Source of the DNA: Curvularia sp. ZM96
Taxonomy: Eukaryota; Ascomycota; Dothideomycetes; Pleosporales; Pleosporaceae
Assembly (NCBI GenBank): GCA_022457065.1
Contig: JAJGBQ010000006.1
Span: forward strand, 186,001 to 250,000
Direction: 5' to 3'
DNA: 64,000 nt
Position 1 is the stretch's first letter. Every line of letters begins with the position of its first letter. The notes beneath the pieces are model-generated. The model was given only the letters and a program-made list of their open reading frames with translations. It was not told the origin of the DNA and searched no databases. Below are positions 12,801-22,613 of the stretch, piece by piece. A program made the position numbers and the translations under genes.

Positions 12801-13330
12801 TACACGAAGAATTAAGTAAGAATATCGCTTATAGGAACCTTACGACGTCTAAAGCCGCGAATAAGCAAAGAATTAAGGGACTAATCTTTAAGAAGAGGGA
12901 TAAAGTTTTCTTGTTACGACAAAACCTAAAAACTAAGCGACTAAGCAAGAAACTAGATAATCTCTAATTAGGACTGTTTAAAATTCTAGAGAAATTAGGA
13001 CTAGTAAACTATAAACTCTAGCTACTACTAGACATACGTATATATAACGTTTTCTATAAGAAGCTACTAGAACTAGTACCCTAAAACGCTAAGCTAGCAA
13101 AAGACATAGAGCTTAAAAATAACGAGTATATAGTTAAGGAAATTAAGAACCTATAGAAAGTTAGTAGTTAGTAGAAGTACTTAGTTAAGTAGAAAGAATA
13201 GCCTAAGAGCTATAATACTTAGGAGTCTAAAGGAAATCTAACGAACTATAAGTCACTAGTACGTAAGTACTACTAGAAGTATCTAGAGAAGCAAGAACTA
13301 GATTCTTAAGAGAAAGAAAGTAATTAAGAG
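9840..13330 (+). pseudogene. pol region: protease, RT, RNase H, integrase, chromodomain
   Basis: Stops ignored, the plus strand shows a retropepsin-like block (FIDSRAVRTII in place of DSGA) near 9885. Reverse transcriptase spans about 10500-11050 with CIDY.RLNA, FTKFNVREGFYRI, MPFSLTNALATF and the catalytic YLDDILVYS at about 10960. RNase H lies around 11390-11760. The integrase core starts near 12245 (TIDFIVKL, the first catalytic Asp) and runs to about 12660. A chromodomain-like KYLVKWK-type block lies near 13165-13300. Order and content are those of fungal chromoviruses. Only short open stretches such as 12248-12487 survive. Confidence 0.88.
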
Positions 13331-13479
13331 AAAGAGGGTCGAAAGAAGCGTTAGCCTATAACTAGCCTAAGTTAGTCGATAGTTTAGGTAGCGATAGTCT
13401 AGTTATTAGAAGGTCCGTACTAGGGGCGGAGTTCCCCTCGGCCTACTCTTTCGCGCGATCCTAAAGATTTAGAATAGCA

Positions 13480-13980
13480 TAATCTCGATTAGCGTATAAG
13501 CGCTCTAGCGCCTTAGCCTCTAGGAGCTTATGGCGGAGACGGGATATCTCCGCGGCAGCCTTTAAAGCCTTAGCGGCTAGGAGGGCTTGACGTTTCTTAG
13601 CACGAGCGATCTTAAGACGTTTTTACCGCTTCTCTACCTAAACTTTCTCTTACTCTTCCTTAGAAATAAATAGGCTATACTTAGCCGTAATAGAAATACA
13701 CCCCGCGTAACGGCTAGTTGTAGTGTCTACGAAATAACGAAGATTCTTCTCTTTATAGCGCTTATAGCGAAAATTTATCTTAAAGTTCTATTCCCTTACA
13801 CGGTTAGTACGAGCACGGCGCTTAGTAGTCGAATTTTGCGCACGGTTACGACAAGAAGACTAAATCTTAGGTATAGTTAGGAAGATATAGAGGAAGGAAC
13901 GCTTATAATACGATAGGCGTACCTCTATACTTATTTCTACGACTAGCGCTAAGTATAGCACGGGAAAACAAAAACCTAAG
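13480..13980 (-). pseudogene. antisense ORF between integrase and 3' LTR (uncharacterised)
   Basis: On the minus strand one frame stays open over about 500 bp except for a handful of TAG codons of the RIP type. It is rich in Lys/Arg and Ala and ends in an Ala/Leu heptad-like stretch (KKRQALLAAKALKAAAEISR, then LRHKLLEAKALERLYA), which suggests a coiled coil, followed by a TAG stop near 13473. Basic segments (KRRARTNRVRE, FRYKRYKEKNLRYF) precede it. No domain is recognised. The position, downstream of pol and opposite in sense, is unusual for Ty3/gypsy elements, where usually only the polypurine tract separates integrase from the LTR. Confidence 0.5.
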
Positions 13981-14000
13981 GTATTAGGACGATACGCCTA

Positions 14001-14013
14001 AGAGAGGGGATAA
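14001..14013 (+). other. polypurine tract of the gypsy element
   Basis: The purine run AGAGAGGGGATAA immediately precedes the 3' LTR start TGTTATAAG at 14014, as expected for the plus-strand primer site. Confidence 0.7.
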
Positions 14014-14501
14014 TGTTATAAGTAATAGCAAAGGATCTCTTCTAAACGATAGCCGCGGGTTAAAGACTATTAGGCGCCACGTTAAAGAGTAAATAATTAC
14101 CGCGGGGCGGTAGTTACGTGATTGATATTACGCCAAGAGTGCTATTAGGTGCTAGTATATAATAGTAGGGTGTATGTAATAGCAACTATTAAGGACATTA
14201 GGCTAAGACTTAGGTTGTAAGTAATAGTAGTGATAGCAGGACTAGAAGTAATAGATATAAGAATAGGTTAGATTTTATTAGTATATTCGTTGTAGTTAAC
14301 TCTTATAAGTTCTTCTCTTATATAGATTAATACTTAGTTATTCTATTGTTATAGAATTAATTATTACTTTTACTTTAGTTAAACTCCTATAACTTCTCTC
14401 TACTACGAATCGCTAGAAAACAATCGCACGGAATACTTTATACAAGTCTCGCCCTAACCCGGACCGAGACTAGGTGAGTATAGCGAACCCCCCGTGTAAC
14501 A
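14014..14501 (+). repeat. 3' LTR
   Basis: 488 bp from TGTTATAAGTAATAGC to CCGTGTAACA. Nearly identical to the 5' LTR from 14272 on. The first 250 bp show more C-to-T/G-to-A changes plus a short insertion around 14150-14220. Confidence 0.9.
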
Positions 14502-15260
14502 TTGAGTACTTAAGGCAGCGCACCCGCCTATAAATACTATACTCTTCTACTATTATTTAAACTTAATCTCTAGCTTGGCAGCGCTTATTAACATTACCCT
14601 ATAAGCGATTTCTATCTCTTTCTTACTAATATCTATCTATTTCTTACTTCTCTAACCTTTATTAGCCATATCCCTAAACTAACTACGACGACGGTTAATC
14701 TCTATTAGTATCTCTAGGTAAGCCAGGCCTGTCTACTATAGCCCGCTAGTAGATTACGTTTATAAAGAGCTATAATAGTAGCTCTTCTAGTAGCTAGACT
14801 TTCTTATATTTACTATACCTACTAACTAGAATATACGTCTATACTAAGACCTAGAGGTAGATAAGATATAGCTGTAAGGCTAGAATATTGTACTTATTAA
14901 TTAATAAGAAGCTTCTAAGATCTACGAGTTTAGCTATAAGTTAATCTAGGACAAAGGAAGATAGCCTAGTTCTAATACTTTCTTATAGCTTAGGCATAAT
15001 ATAGACGACGTTATAGAGGCTATTATAACGCAGGAGGACTTCGAGGCTAAGTTATAGAGTAAGAAGAGTGTAGCTTAGATAGGCGCGATACTCTAGTTTA
15101 TTTAATCGATTCTAATAGACACGGACACAGACACGGATATGAATACGGACGCGGATACGGACGCGGAGGTGGCTATAGATATAGACGGAGACGTGGAGAT
15201 AGAGAATGTTAAGATAGTAGACGCAAGAGAGAAGTTGGGCGATTTATCGTTATAGCTTTG
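14502..15260 (+). pseudogene. RIP-mutated coding relic with Asp-Thr/Asp-Ala dipeptide repeats
   Basis: Beyond the 3' LTR the plus strand reads, with TAG ignored, an acidic protein end: IDDVIEAIITQEDFEAKL near 15000, then alternating DTDTDTDMNTDADTDAE around 15118-15170, and a VDAREKLGDL end near 15235. The repeats are imperfect GACACGGA/GACGCGGA hexamers. I do not recognise the family. The composition suggests a gene or transposon ORF caught by RIP. Confidence 0.4.
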
Positions 15261-16058
15261 CAGAGGCCGGGTGAACTGTAATTGTTAATTTTAAAAAAAA
15301 AAATCCCAAAATGATTCACCAAAGTCGTTTGCAAAAGGCCGGAGCCACTACAATATATACTAGATTGCTGACTTCTCTAGTCAATATACTCAAAAATTAG
15401 CTTAGGCACTATTACGTCCTACCTTAGAATTGTTTGCATATACTCTTAAAAGTATCTTATTTCTACACGTGATTATCGCACCGCGATAGCCACTTACCTG
15501 CTAGTATATTAAGTGAGTCCTCACTACTCGTAGTCAGCACTAAGAGTAGTGATTCTTTTGATTTGTTGCTTGTAACATCTATGAACACATTGATTCACTG
15601 TATAGCTTCCATAAAACTAGAGCTAGTAGCGCTGCAAGATGAGAAGTACAAAAGTGAGACATTTAAAGTAGATTTTCTTCTTCTTTGCTATTCTTCTTCT
15701 GTACAATAGACGAATGCATACTCGTCAGTTAGGACTCTCAGCCCATAACAGTAAGGAGCAAAGAAAGCGACTCAATTTTCCGCGCACGAATGTCAGCTGT
15801 GTGGCGAATCTCAATAAAACCAACTCCATTTCATCGACCTAAAGAGTAAGATAGAGCCTAGTTCATCTAATTATTTTACCTTGGTCTCAACGGTCGACCT
15901 ACTTTCGTATTATTATCTCCTGTCTTGGTCTCTTGAAGACTTAGGTCCAGGTACTGCGCAGCAAGTCCTACATTCAGTCTATATAAGTGTTAGTCTGGTA
16001 ATCAACTTTATAAGTTATTTTACCCTTTCCTATTTCCTTGCAAACCTCTGTTCCATTT
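15261..16058. other. transition from RIP-mutated DNA to normal composition, no gene seen
   Basis: An A9 run at 15292-15302 follows the last relic. Base composition becomes less AT-skewed from here. No reading frame with coding character was found. The downstream exon of the small secreted protein gene at 16059-16265 could reach into 15850-15975. Confidence 0.5.
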
Positions 16059-16265
16059 TTATATAATTGATGTGACGATTATCTTTGTGTAGGATATTAT
16101 GATACTTACACTAGACTGGCGGGCATAAGGGCGGCTTGGGTCTCTGCACGTGAGAGCTACGCCTGGGCCGCGACAATAGTCACAGTTCCAATTTGGTGGT
16201 GGATCACCCTGCGCTAATGCGCAAGCGGCTAGCGTAATTATACTAAGAGTAATAGTAAACTTCAT
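16059..16265 (-). CDS. small secreted protein, candidate effector (5' part; probable intron)
   Basis: The ATG at 16265 opens MKFTITLSIITLAACALAQ, a clear signal peptide with cleavage after Ala-Gln or nearby. The mature part begins GDPPPNWNCDYC and has three Cys in the first 25 residues. The uninterrupted frame ends at 16059 after 68 residues, but its last 15 codons look non-coding. A GTAAGT donor sits at 16109, after the codon for Ser52. A CTAAC branch with TATATAG or ATGTAG acceptors near 15970-15990 would splice it to a further exon, so the true C-terminus is uncertain. Such genes at the edge of RIP-mutated repeats are typical effector candidates. That role is inference. Confidence 0.55.
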   Translation of the reverse strand: MKFTITLSIITLAACALAQGDPPPNWNCDYCRGPGVALTCRDPSRPYARQSSVSIIISYTKIIVTSII

Positions 16266-17437
16266 TTTTACGTTTCAACGTTTCTTAGGACTTAAAATAA
16301 TGCAATCGTGGAGGTGTGTTGTAATTGATGTGAGAATACAGCTTTATTTATACTTAACTCGATGGCCAGACCATATTCTTTGACACAAATAACCCGGGTA
16401 CGCTTGTTGTTAACGATTAACAAAGACCAATTAAAAACTGTTCTCATATGCCGAAACTTTCAGGGGGGAACAATCAATCTCATCGGTAGATTGATTATTC
16501 CCAACTCTAAGTGTATATACCCCTCTAATTACAAGTTTTGCTATCGCATAAGATAACTTCTATAGTGCAATAAAGCTTTGAAAAACTTAATTCTTCGAAT
16601 TTCATAATTACTATACTATGATAATCTATGTAGGCGCTATTCTTTCTTCGTAATGAACGTCACTAGATGGTTATATCATGGTTTGCCGTGACTACGTAAT
16701 ACAGTCATCATGCTTGGGGCCTTTTTAGTTGCGTTCTAGTTTCAATTTCAGTTTTTTAAAGTAAAAGGAGGGGTAAACTGAAGCTGAAATCGGCGCCGTG
16801 TTCGGTTGGATTTCGGTTTTAGTAATATGCTTAGAGGTTTACGAAATAGTTCTTAGCGCTGACACGGAAGTTTTAGACCTTGTATAATGCTTGGTTAACC
16901 CTATCTCCCACTTAAAGTAGATACTAAGTACTTTAGTTCGTAGCTATCGCTCTTAACCAACAATTCCAGTCCGCACAGACATCTCTATCATCGTAGGAGC
17001 TATCACAGCAAGAAAAAGCTATGGTGTGACTAAACAAAAACTGATCTGGATTAGCTCTCCTGGTCAGCATAAACACCAAAAACGCAACTAATCAAACTAG
17101 AACTAGGAACCGAACAGGCCCTTAATTACCCGACTATGCAGCTGTCATCCAAACGTCCAATCGGCATATCATTTGTTTGTTGCTATAATAACGCTCTAGG
17201 ACAAGTCTGGAATAGACAAACCTTATAGTTATAACTTCTCACTAGTAAATATGTGGTCAGCTGTCAGCAGTATTACAGCCGAGAAATCAACCCATACACA
17301 CACGGCACGGTTTTCCAGACCCCTGCTTCCATTGTTATTGAACGATGTCGTTCATACTACTCGGTACCGCCCCGCAGATCGAGCCTTACATGTAGTGACC
17401 AGCCAGCATAGCTAGTCATCTACCCCAGTGCCGGCAA
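16266..17437. other. intergenic, no gene seen
   Basis: No reading frame with coding character. Contains TTTCGGTTT/TTTCAGTTTT-type purine-pyrimidine runs around 16740-16820 only. Confidence 0.5.
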
Positions 17438-18844
17438 TTGTTTGTTTGGACTTTACATCACGCCCTGCACGATGCGTGGTCTTTGCACATTTGCTTGGAG
17501 AATGTCGCAAAGCTCTACAAAGGAATGGACTTGGGAAGAAATACTAAGATGTCTTTTGAACACTTTATCGAATTTTCGCGGGTGGCCTCAAGACATATTA
17601 GGTCCCAGGAATTCTGGTCACTAGCACTGAAGGATTGCTGCGCTCCTCAATTCCCGAGACTGCCAACAGCTGGTTACAAGCCGACTCATTCCGATAAACT
17701 GGATGTTAAGCTGGTAATCCCTGTCCGTCCAGCTACTGGCACTACAATACCGACATTGATCAGAGCAGCGTGGGCTTTCGCTGTCAGTCAGTACACCGAA
17801 TCTGGAGATGTGGTCTTCGGTACAGTCATGAGTGGCAGAAACGCTTCGGTCCCCTATGTGGACGACATGGTGGGACTTACCTTGGCCACCGTTCCAGTCT
17901 GCATACCTGTCAATCTGTCTTTAACCATTACTTCGTTCTTGTAGCATATTCAAAAGGGAGCCTCTGGTTCTAAATTTCTCGTAGAGCTCAGACCTGGTAC
18001 TGTCATCTGCCTGCATCCGATCAAAGGACTGCCACTCATCATTTCCATTGTCGCAATCATGAAGTCCGGGCATGCATTTCTTCCGCCCGATATCGATGCG
18101 CCACCAGGACGCATCCAAATCATACTCAGTCAGTTGAAACGGCCCCTAGTCTTGTTATCAAACACGGAAATTTATCATACCATGGCAAAGGCGAGTGCAG
18201 TTACCATGAGCCTCCCTCTCATCAGAGCTACACCCTCAGTTGAGAAGGTAACCTGGTCGTTCTTCACACCTCCTACTCTTCGACTATTTCAGCCCTCTGA
18301 TGTGCCTACCTTGCAAACGATTGTGGTAGGAGGGGAAGCTATTGCACCGGAGATGGCAAAGATTTGGGCGGGCTCCCTTCACTTGATCAACGGGTATGGG
18401 CCTAGCGAGACCACCATTGCTTGTACTGCCGCATCCGTTTCTCGAGATGGGTCCAGCCAAGGCTCTATCGGACGCGGTCTTGGTTGTCTCACGTGAATTG
18501 TTGACCCCAAGGATCACGACCAGTTGGTGCCAATTGGTGCAGTTGGAGAACTGGTCATCCGTGGTGAGATCATTGGTAAGGGATATCTTAAACAGCCCGA
18601 GAAAACTTCAGCAGTTTTCATCTCCAATCCGAAATCGGCACAAACCTCAATCCAAGGGTACGGTCGCATGTATAAGACTGGAGATCTTGTTAGGTACGAT
18701 GATGTAGGCTGCCTCATCCACATCGGCCGGAAAGACAACCAGGTGAAGCTCCGAGACCAGCGATTGGAGCTGGGTGAAGTTGAACATCATCTGGAGATAT
18801 TGGCAAGTGGATGGCACGGTTTCTGCTTTGTGCTAAAACCCTAA
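17438..18844 (+). pseudogene. NRPS condensation + adenylation domain relic
   Basis: One plus-strand frame carries NRPS signatures but is broken by a TAG at 17942 and a TGA at 18494. The condensation core HHALHDAWS (HHxxxD with Ala for the usual Gly) opens it. An adenylation domain follows with an A2-like AIMKSGHAFLPPD, A5 NGYGPSETT, A6 GELVIRGEIIGKGYL, A7 YKTGDLVRY and A8 GRKDNQVKLRDQRLELGE. The second half of the condensation domain, the start of the adenylation domain and the A3/A4 segment are missing, joined by in-frame deletions, and no thiolation domain follows. It cannot make a working synthetase. Beside it lies an intact O-methyltransferase, which suggests a decayed metabolite cluster. 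Confidence 0.85.
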
Positions 18845-18899
18845 CCGAATTCTAACCCTCTGCATATCTCTAAGCAAACGCATGAACTAAGGAAGCTTT

Positions 18900-20294
18900 C
18901 TAACCCCGCCAAACAGCTTCAAGTACACACATGAAGCTTAATGGATCAGCCTCAACTCTAACAACATCGTACCTCTTATCAGCCTGCCTAAATATATCCT
19001 TCCACGCCTCCACGGGCCTCTCCTTCGCGTTAAATAACGCCATCATTCTAAGATCTGTGGCAGTACCAAAGCCCTGTATACTCCTCGGCAATTGCTCGGC
19101 ACTCGGCTCCTGCTTACCGACATAATCGATGAAGAGAACACGCGCACCAGGTCTGAGTGCAGGTCGAAGCGCCTGTAGTATCTTAACTGACTCAGCATCC
19201 GGCCAGTCGTGTAAGATCCACTTGAGCATGTAGATGTCTGCCTTTACTGGTTGGGGATCGAAAAGATTGTGTGTACGGAATGAGATGCGTGATTTGAGGT
19301 CGGATGGGAATTCTTTTTCAAAGACTGGGGCTACTTCGGGGAGGTCTTGGACGACGATCTTAAGGTTGGGGAATTTGGTTGCAAGAACAGCATCATCGTG
19401 ACCGGCGGAACCGCCAAGCTGATGCTTATTAGTACTAGGATAAAGACAAGATCTTGGTAGTCTTACGTCAACGACCGTGACTTCTCCGGCTGCCTCCCAG
19501 TCGACAGCATTGAGTACGATACTCTCGGTACGGAACAGGTCCTTGATGTAGGCCATGAACTTGATGAAGTTCCTTTGTCGCCATCCCTTTTTCTCACCCT
19601 CGCCATCGTTCTCAATGAACTCCCAAGTGTTTTCATAGTCCCCCCATGCTTCGCCGCCAGAGTGACAGAGCCTGAAAGCAGTCTCTTTTATGTTTTTGCT
19701 CATCTCTGGTTTCCCTTGGGAGAAGCGACGCAAAGCTTCAGGAAGCAAGAACATTGGAGGGCCAGTTTCGTCCAGTACCATTTGAACGAGCGCAGACAAG
19801 CCAGAATCTTTAGCTAGTGCAGCAGATCGTGATGTGTGTTTGACTGATGTACCTGTAGGCGAAGGTTTGGCGAAGAAGCGCATAGTAACAGCGTGGTCAA
19901 TGACACGGCTCACCACCTCAAGAGGGAGCCTGGTATGATTAGATATATCTTCAAACGTCGCCTCACCATCAACTGGAACCGCACCCCAGAAGTCAAATGA
20001 GTTGAGGACGTTCAAGCACGCTGCATCTGGGATGGCCATGTGTACGTAGTTGAACACGCTCTCGCTCGGTCCTTGGCTTAGGATCCACATGTCCTTCAAC
20101 GCATCTTCAAGGAGTTGTCGAGTCATGAAGATGTCTCCTGGAAGTTTCTCATACTTGATCGGACTGTCGGCTTCAAGAGTGACTGGTGTCACTTTCTCGG
20201 CTTCCAGCTGCTTGGTCATCTTAGCGGCCAGCTCGCTGATTTGGGCCGCTAGGCTGTTGAGCGTTGCAATCTCCTGTTGTCGAGTGGCACCCAT
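18900..20294 (-). CDS. SAM-dependent O-methyltransferase (fungal secondary-metabolism type)
   Basis: Read straight through, 464 residues. Removing a 48-bp intron (19419-19466: GTAAGA donor, TACTAAT branch, CAG acceptor) gives 448 and restores motif I as VVDLGGSAGHDD. Other class I plant-type O-methyltransferase (Methyltransf_2) marks: winged-helix dimerisation region in the first 200 residues, DLPEV after the second strand, LKWILHDWPD with the catalytic His, and FIDYVGKQEP. It would methylate a hydroxyl on a polyketide, peptide or phenolic. The substrate is unknown. Tail-to-tail with the dead NRPS 55 bp away, it may be a survivor of that pathway or recruited elsewhere. No frameshift seen. Confidence 0.88.
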   Translation of the reverse strand: MGATRQQEIATLNSLAAQISELAAKMTKQLEAEKVTPVTLEADSPIKYEKLPGDIFMTRQLLEDALKDMWILSQGPSESVFNYVHMAIPDAACLNVLNSFDFWGAVPVDGEATFEDISNHTRLPLEVVSRVIDHAVTMRFFAKPSPTGTSVKHTSRSAALAKDSGLSALVQMVLDETGPPMFLLPEALRRFSQGKPEMSKNIKETAFRLCHSGGEAWGDYENTWEFIENDGEGEKKGWRQRNFIKFMAYIKDLFRTESIVLNAVDWEAAGEVTVVDVRLPRSCLYPSTNKHQLGGSAGHDDAVLATKFPNLKIVVQDLPEVAPVFEKEFPSDLKSRISFRTHNLFDPQPVKADIYMLKWILHDWPDAESVKILQALRPALRPGARVLFIDYVGKQEPSAEQLPRSIQGFGTATDLRMMALFNAKERPVEAWKDIFRQADKRYDVVRVEADPLSFMCVLEAVWRG

Positions 20295-21601
20295 CTCGAC
20301 GTATTCCAGATTGGATTTAGGGAACTTAAAGGCCTGAAGTTAAGGGGTATATCTAGCCTGAGGGGTAAACATGGCTGCTGTATATTACACCACACCAGAA
20401 CTCAGGTAAGAGCTGCCTCCGTTATCGGAGTATGAGGAGCCCGGCACATGGTCCGTATCATAGTATCTTCTCATCATGCTCTATCGTGAGTGGAACGATG
20501 AGGCTGCACGTCAGCGCTAATCTGATCATCTTATCAATCTGATAAGATTTTTCCCTGCTAGAGGCCTGGGCGCCAAGGTAGGTCGCCTTGCTAGCTGCTA
20601 CTTCGAGGCAGTTACCCGTATGACGCGTGTGTCAGGTGAGATGGTATACGAGTATTGTGGGGCGCATCGCGATGGCTGGTAAATGTACTTCGTAGTATGC
20701 ACTTGCAGTTTCCGCTTTTCGCACGCCGCTGAAACGTCATCCCACGGGTACAGTCCATGCGCAGCCAACAAGCCAAGTCAGTTAACGAGGTACTCCACCA
20801 ATATAGGACTCGTGTTTTGTGGTCCTCGCCGTGCCGTGCGATTCATGGAGGTGGCGATCGAGTTCTTTCGAGTACAACTTTGAGAGAGACGCGAATGGGA
20901 CAACGTTAAGCGGTTGGAAGCTACGTGTAGCGTAGAGAGGGAAGATAGCTAATAGGATGCGGTTGCTATCGCAAAAATCTTTGAGATCAGTATTTACATA
21001 GCTACTGTGGCTATTAAGGATTGATCAAGGTGGGGTCGGAAACGACACCGGGCCTCTTGGAGCTTAATGAACGCGCGTGGGCGGGCAACCGGTGGATCGT
21101 GAATCGGGTTCATCTAGTCAAAACGGGAGCCAGAAGCACACCACATATTGAACTGTAGTGAGAACAGTCACTTGTAACTGAGTCTAACATCAGGTATGGA
21201 AACGGCCGTTGCTGCGCAAACCGAGGTAAGTAGCATGACGTCATCTATTCAACCAACGGCGCCGCAATGCGGTCACACCAACATGGCTCAAGAGTGCGAC
21301 AGGAGCTCTTCGTGTATCATGTACGCCCCCTTGTGGCCCTCCTATCGCAACTGTCTCCAGAGAAAGGATGCCCAAAAGCGCCGAAAAGATGTCGGCCCCA
21401 CGGGTCGCGATCGAACTCAAGGCTACACGCGTCTGCTACCCATCCAATAGCCCGCATTTCCATTTCATTTTACGCAGCAGATATCACGATATCGACGAGC
21501 GAGTGCTTTTCCTGCATGACGGCTTTGTGGGCGTGGAAGTATACTAACCCATCAATTCACCCCGGGTTATTCAGTGCTTCGATTGCGAAACTGGGCAGGA
21601 A
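20295..21601. other. intergenic; no supported gene
   Basis: Short frames on both strands lack family resemblance. An ATG at 21196 followed by GAGGTAAGTAGC could be a first exon of the broken gene downstream, but no acceptor choice rescues a good protein. Confidence 0.4.
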
Positions 21602-22407
21602 GTGCAGGTCGTAGATCAAGGCATTCAGCCGCTCTTCTTTGACAGGGTTCATTACACGTCGTCTAGTACCCGACAGTCTTACGAGCTGCCTTTTGTCACC
21701 TCCTCGCTCAAACCAGACAGGCAGTATAGACTATGTTTCAAATCGAACCTGATCTCGTACTGGCCAGCCAGTGTGAGGGAAGTCCTAGTCCCTCGCGACA
21801 AAACCTCTGGCCGCCTGTTATCTGCCTCAAATATTCCTCCGCCATTCACGTCAGGTATACTGTTGGAAGTCGCTGATGGCAAGGACACCTTTGTCTTCAA
21901 GACTCGGAGCTCGCAACCACCCACACCCCAAGTGACTGTCACTTTGTCAGCCCCTCCGACTTATTCGCTCTCTGCACAGTCGCTGAAGTTCGTCCTCACC
22001 TTCTTGACGAACGCTTCGTTCCCTTTCACTGCCTATACATAACGGCCGCGGTCATAGCCGATTATACTGATGTCAAGATCCTTGATACAACATCGCGCAG
22101 TCAGCTCGCATCTACTATCCAACTCTGTTATTACAGCAACGAGTACGACAGGGAAGAGTTCCTGGAGTTTATTGGGTCTTACACGGAGCACCGAGCATGC
22201 GATTTTGCAGACCTGTTCCTGAGCGAAATGCAGCTAGAGGTTGCTCACGAGTACATCATGAGCTATGAGGGTGAGAGGTGGTGGTGGATCGAGGACACTT
22301 TGGACGAGGTCTTGGAGTATCTCGTCTCTCCAACTAATATCGGACTTGATTACGCTAGTGTCATCAACACAGGTGCAAATGAGGTCAGGCTCAAGGTTGT
22401 GGAGTAA
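21602..22407 (+). pseudogene. unknown fungal protein, frameshifted fragment
   Basis: The first frame, 21602-22035, reads coding-like text (SSLKPDRQYRLCFKS, FTSGILLEVADGKDTFVFKT, PQVTVTLSAPPTYSLS). At about 22036 the coding sense moves to another frame that runs to TAA at 22405 with ITAAVIADYTDVKILDTTS and a Trp/Glu-rich ERWWWIEDTLDEVLEYL. A one-base indel explains the switch. I recognise no named domain. The first part resembles a repeated beta-rich module seen in uncharacterised Pleosporales proteins. No proper start codon is evident, so this is probably a decayed gene. Confidence 0.5.
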
Positions 22408-22505
22408 TCCTTGGATTTGATACAAACAACTTCAAATTTGGCCTCGTCTCTTCATCTTCGCAGCCTCTGATTGCGACCACAGGTCTTATAACAAAGGACT
22501 ACTAA

Positions 22506-22613
22506 TTCTTGGAAGGCGCCCACGGCAAGGAAGATTACACAACTTTCGACTACAAGAAATGGACCTATAATGTTCGTGAGCACATGGCTGGCGCTGCAGC
22601 AATTTGGAACGTC
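22506..22613 (+). pseudogene. isolated exon-like fragment downstream of the broken gene
   Basis: An open stretch reads EGAHGKEDYTTFDYKKW and EHMAGAAAIWNV and ends at a GTGAGTG donor-like site at 22614. It has coding character but no start, and no matching next exon was found before 23000. It may be a remnant of the same gene as 21602-22407 or of a neighbour. Confidence 0.3.

Larger units (their letters stand above)
7084..14501 (+). mobile_element. Ty3/gypsy LTR retrotransposon, full length, chromodomain type, RIP-inactivated
   Basis: Two direct LTRs (7084-7553 and 14014-14501) with TG..CA ends bracket 6.5 kb. The internal region reads, with RIP stops ignored, gag with a zinc knuckle, aspartic protease, reverse transcriptase with YLDD, RNase H, integrase and a C-terminal chromodomain. 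This is the order of Ty3/gypsy chromoviruses of fungi. A polypurine tract (AAGAGAGGGGATAA) abuts the 3' LTR. Flanks (AGGGT before, TTGAG after) do not show a matching 5-bp target duplication, so the flanks have mutated or the element has recombined. A further antisense reading frame lies between integrase and 3' LTR. Confidence 0.92.
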
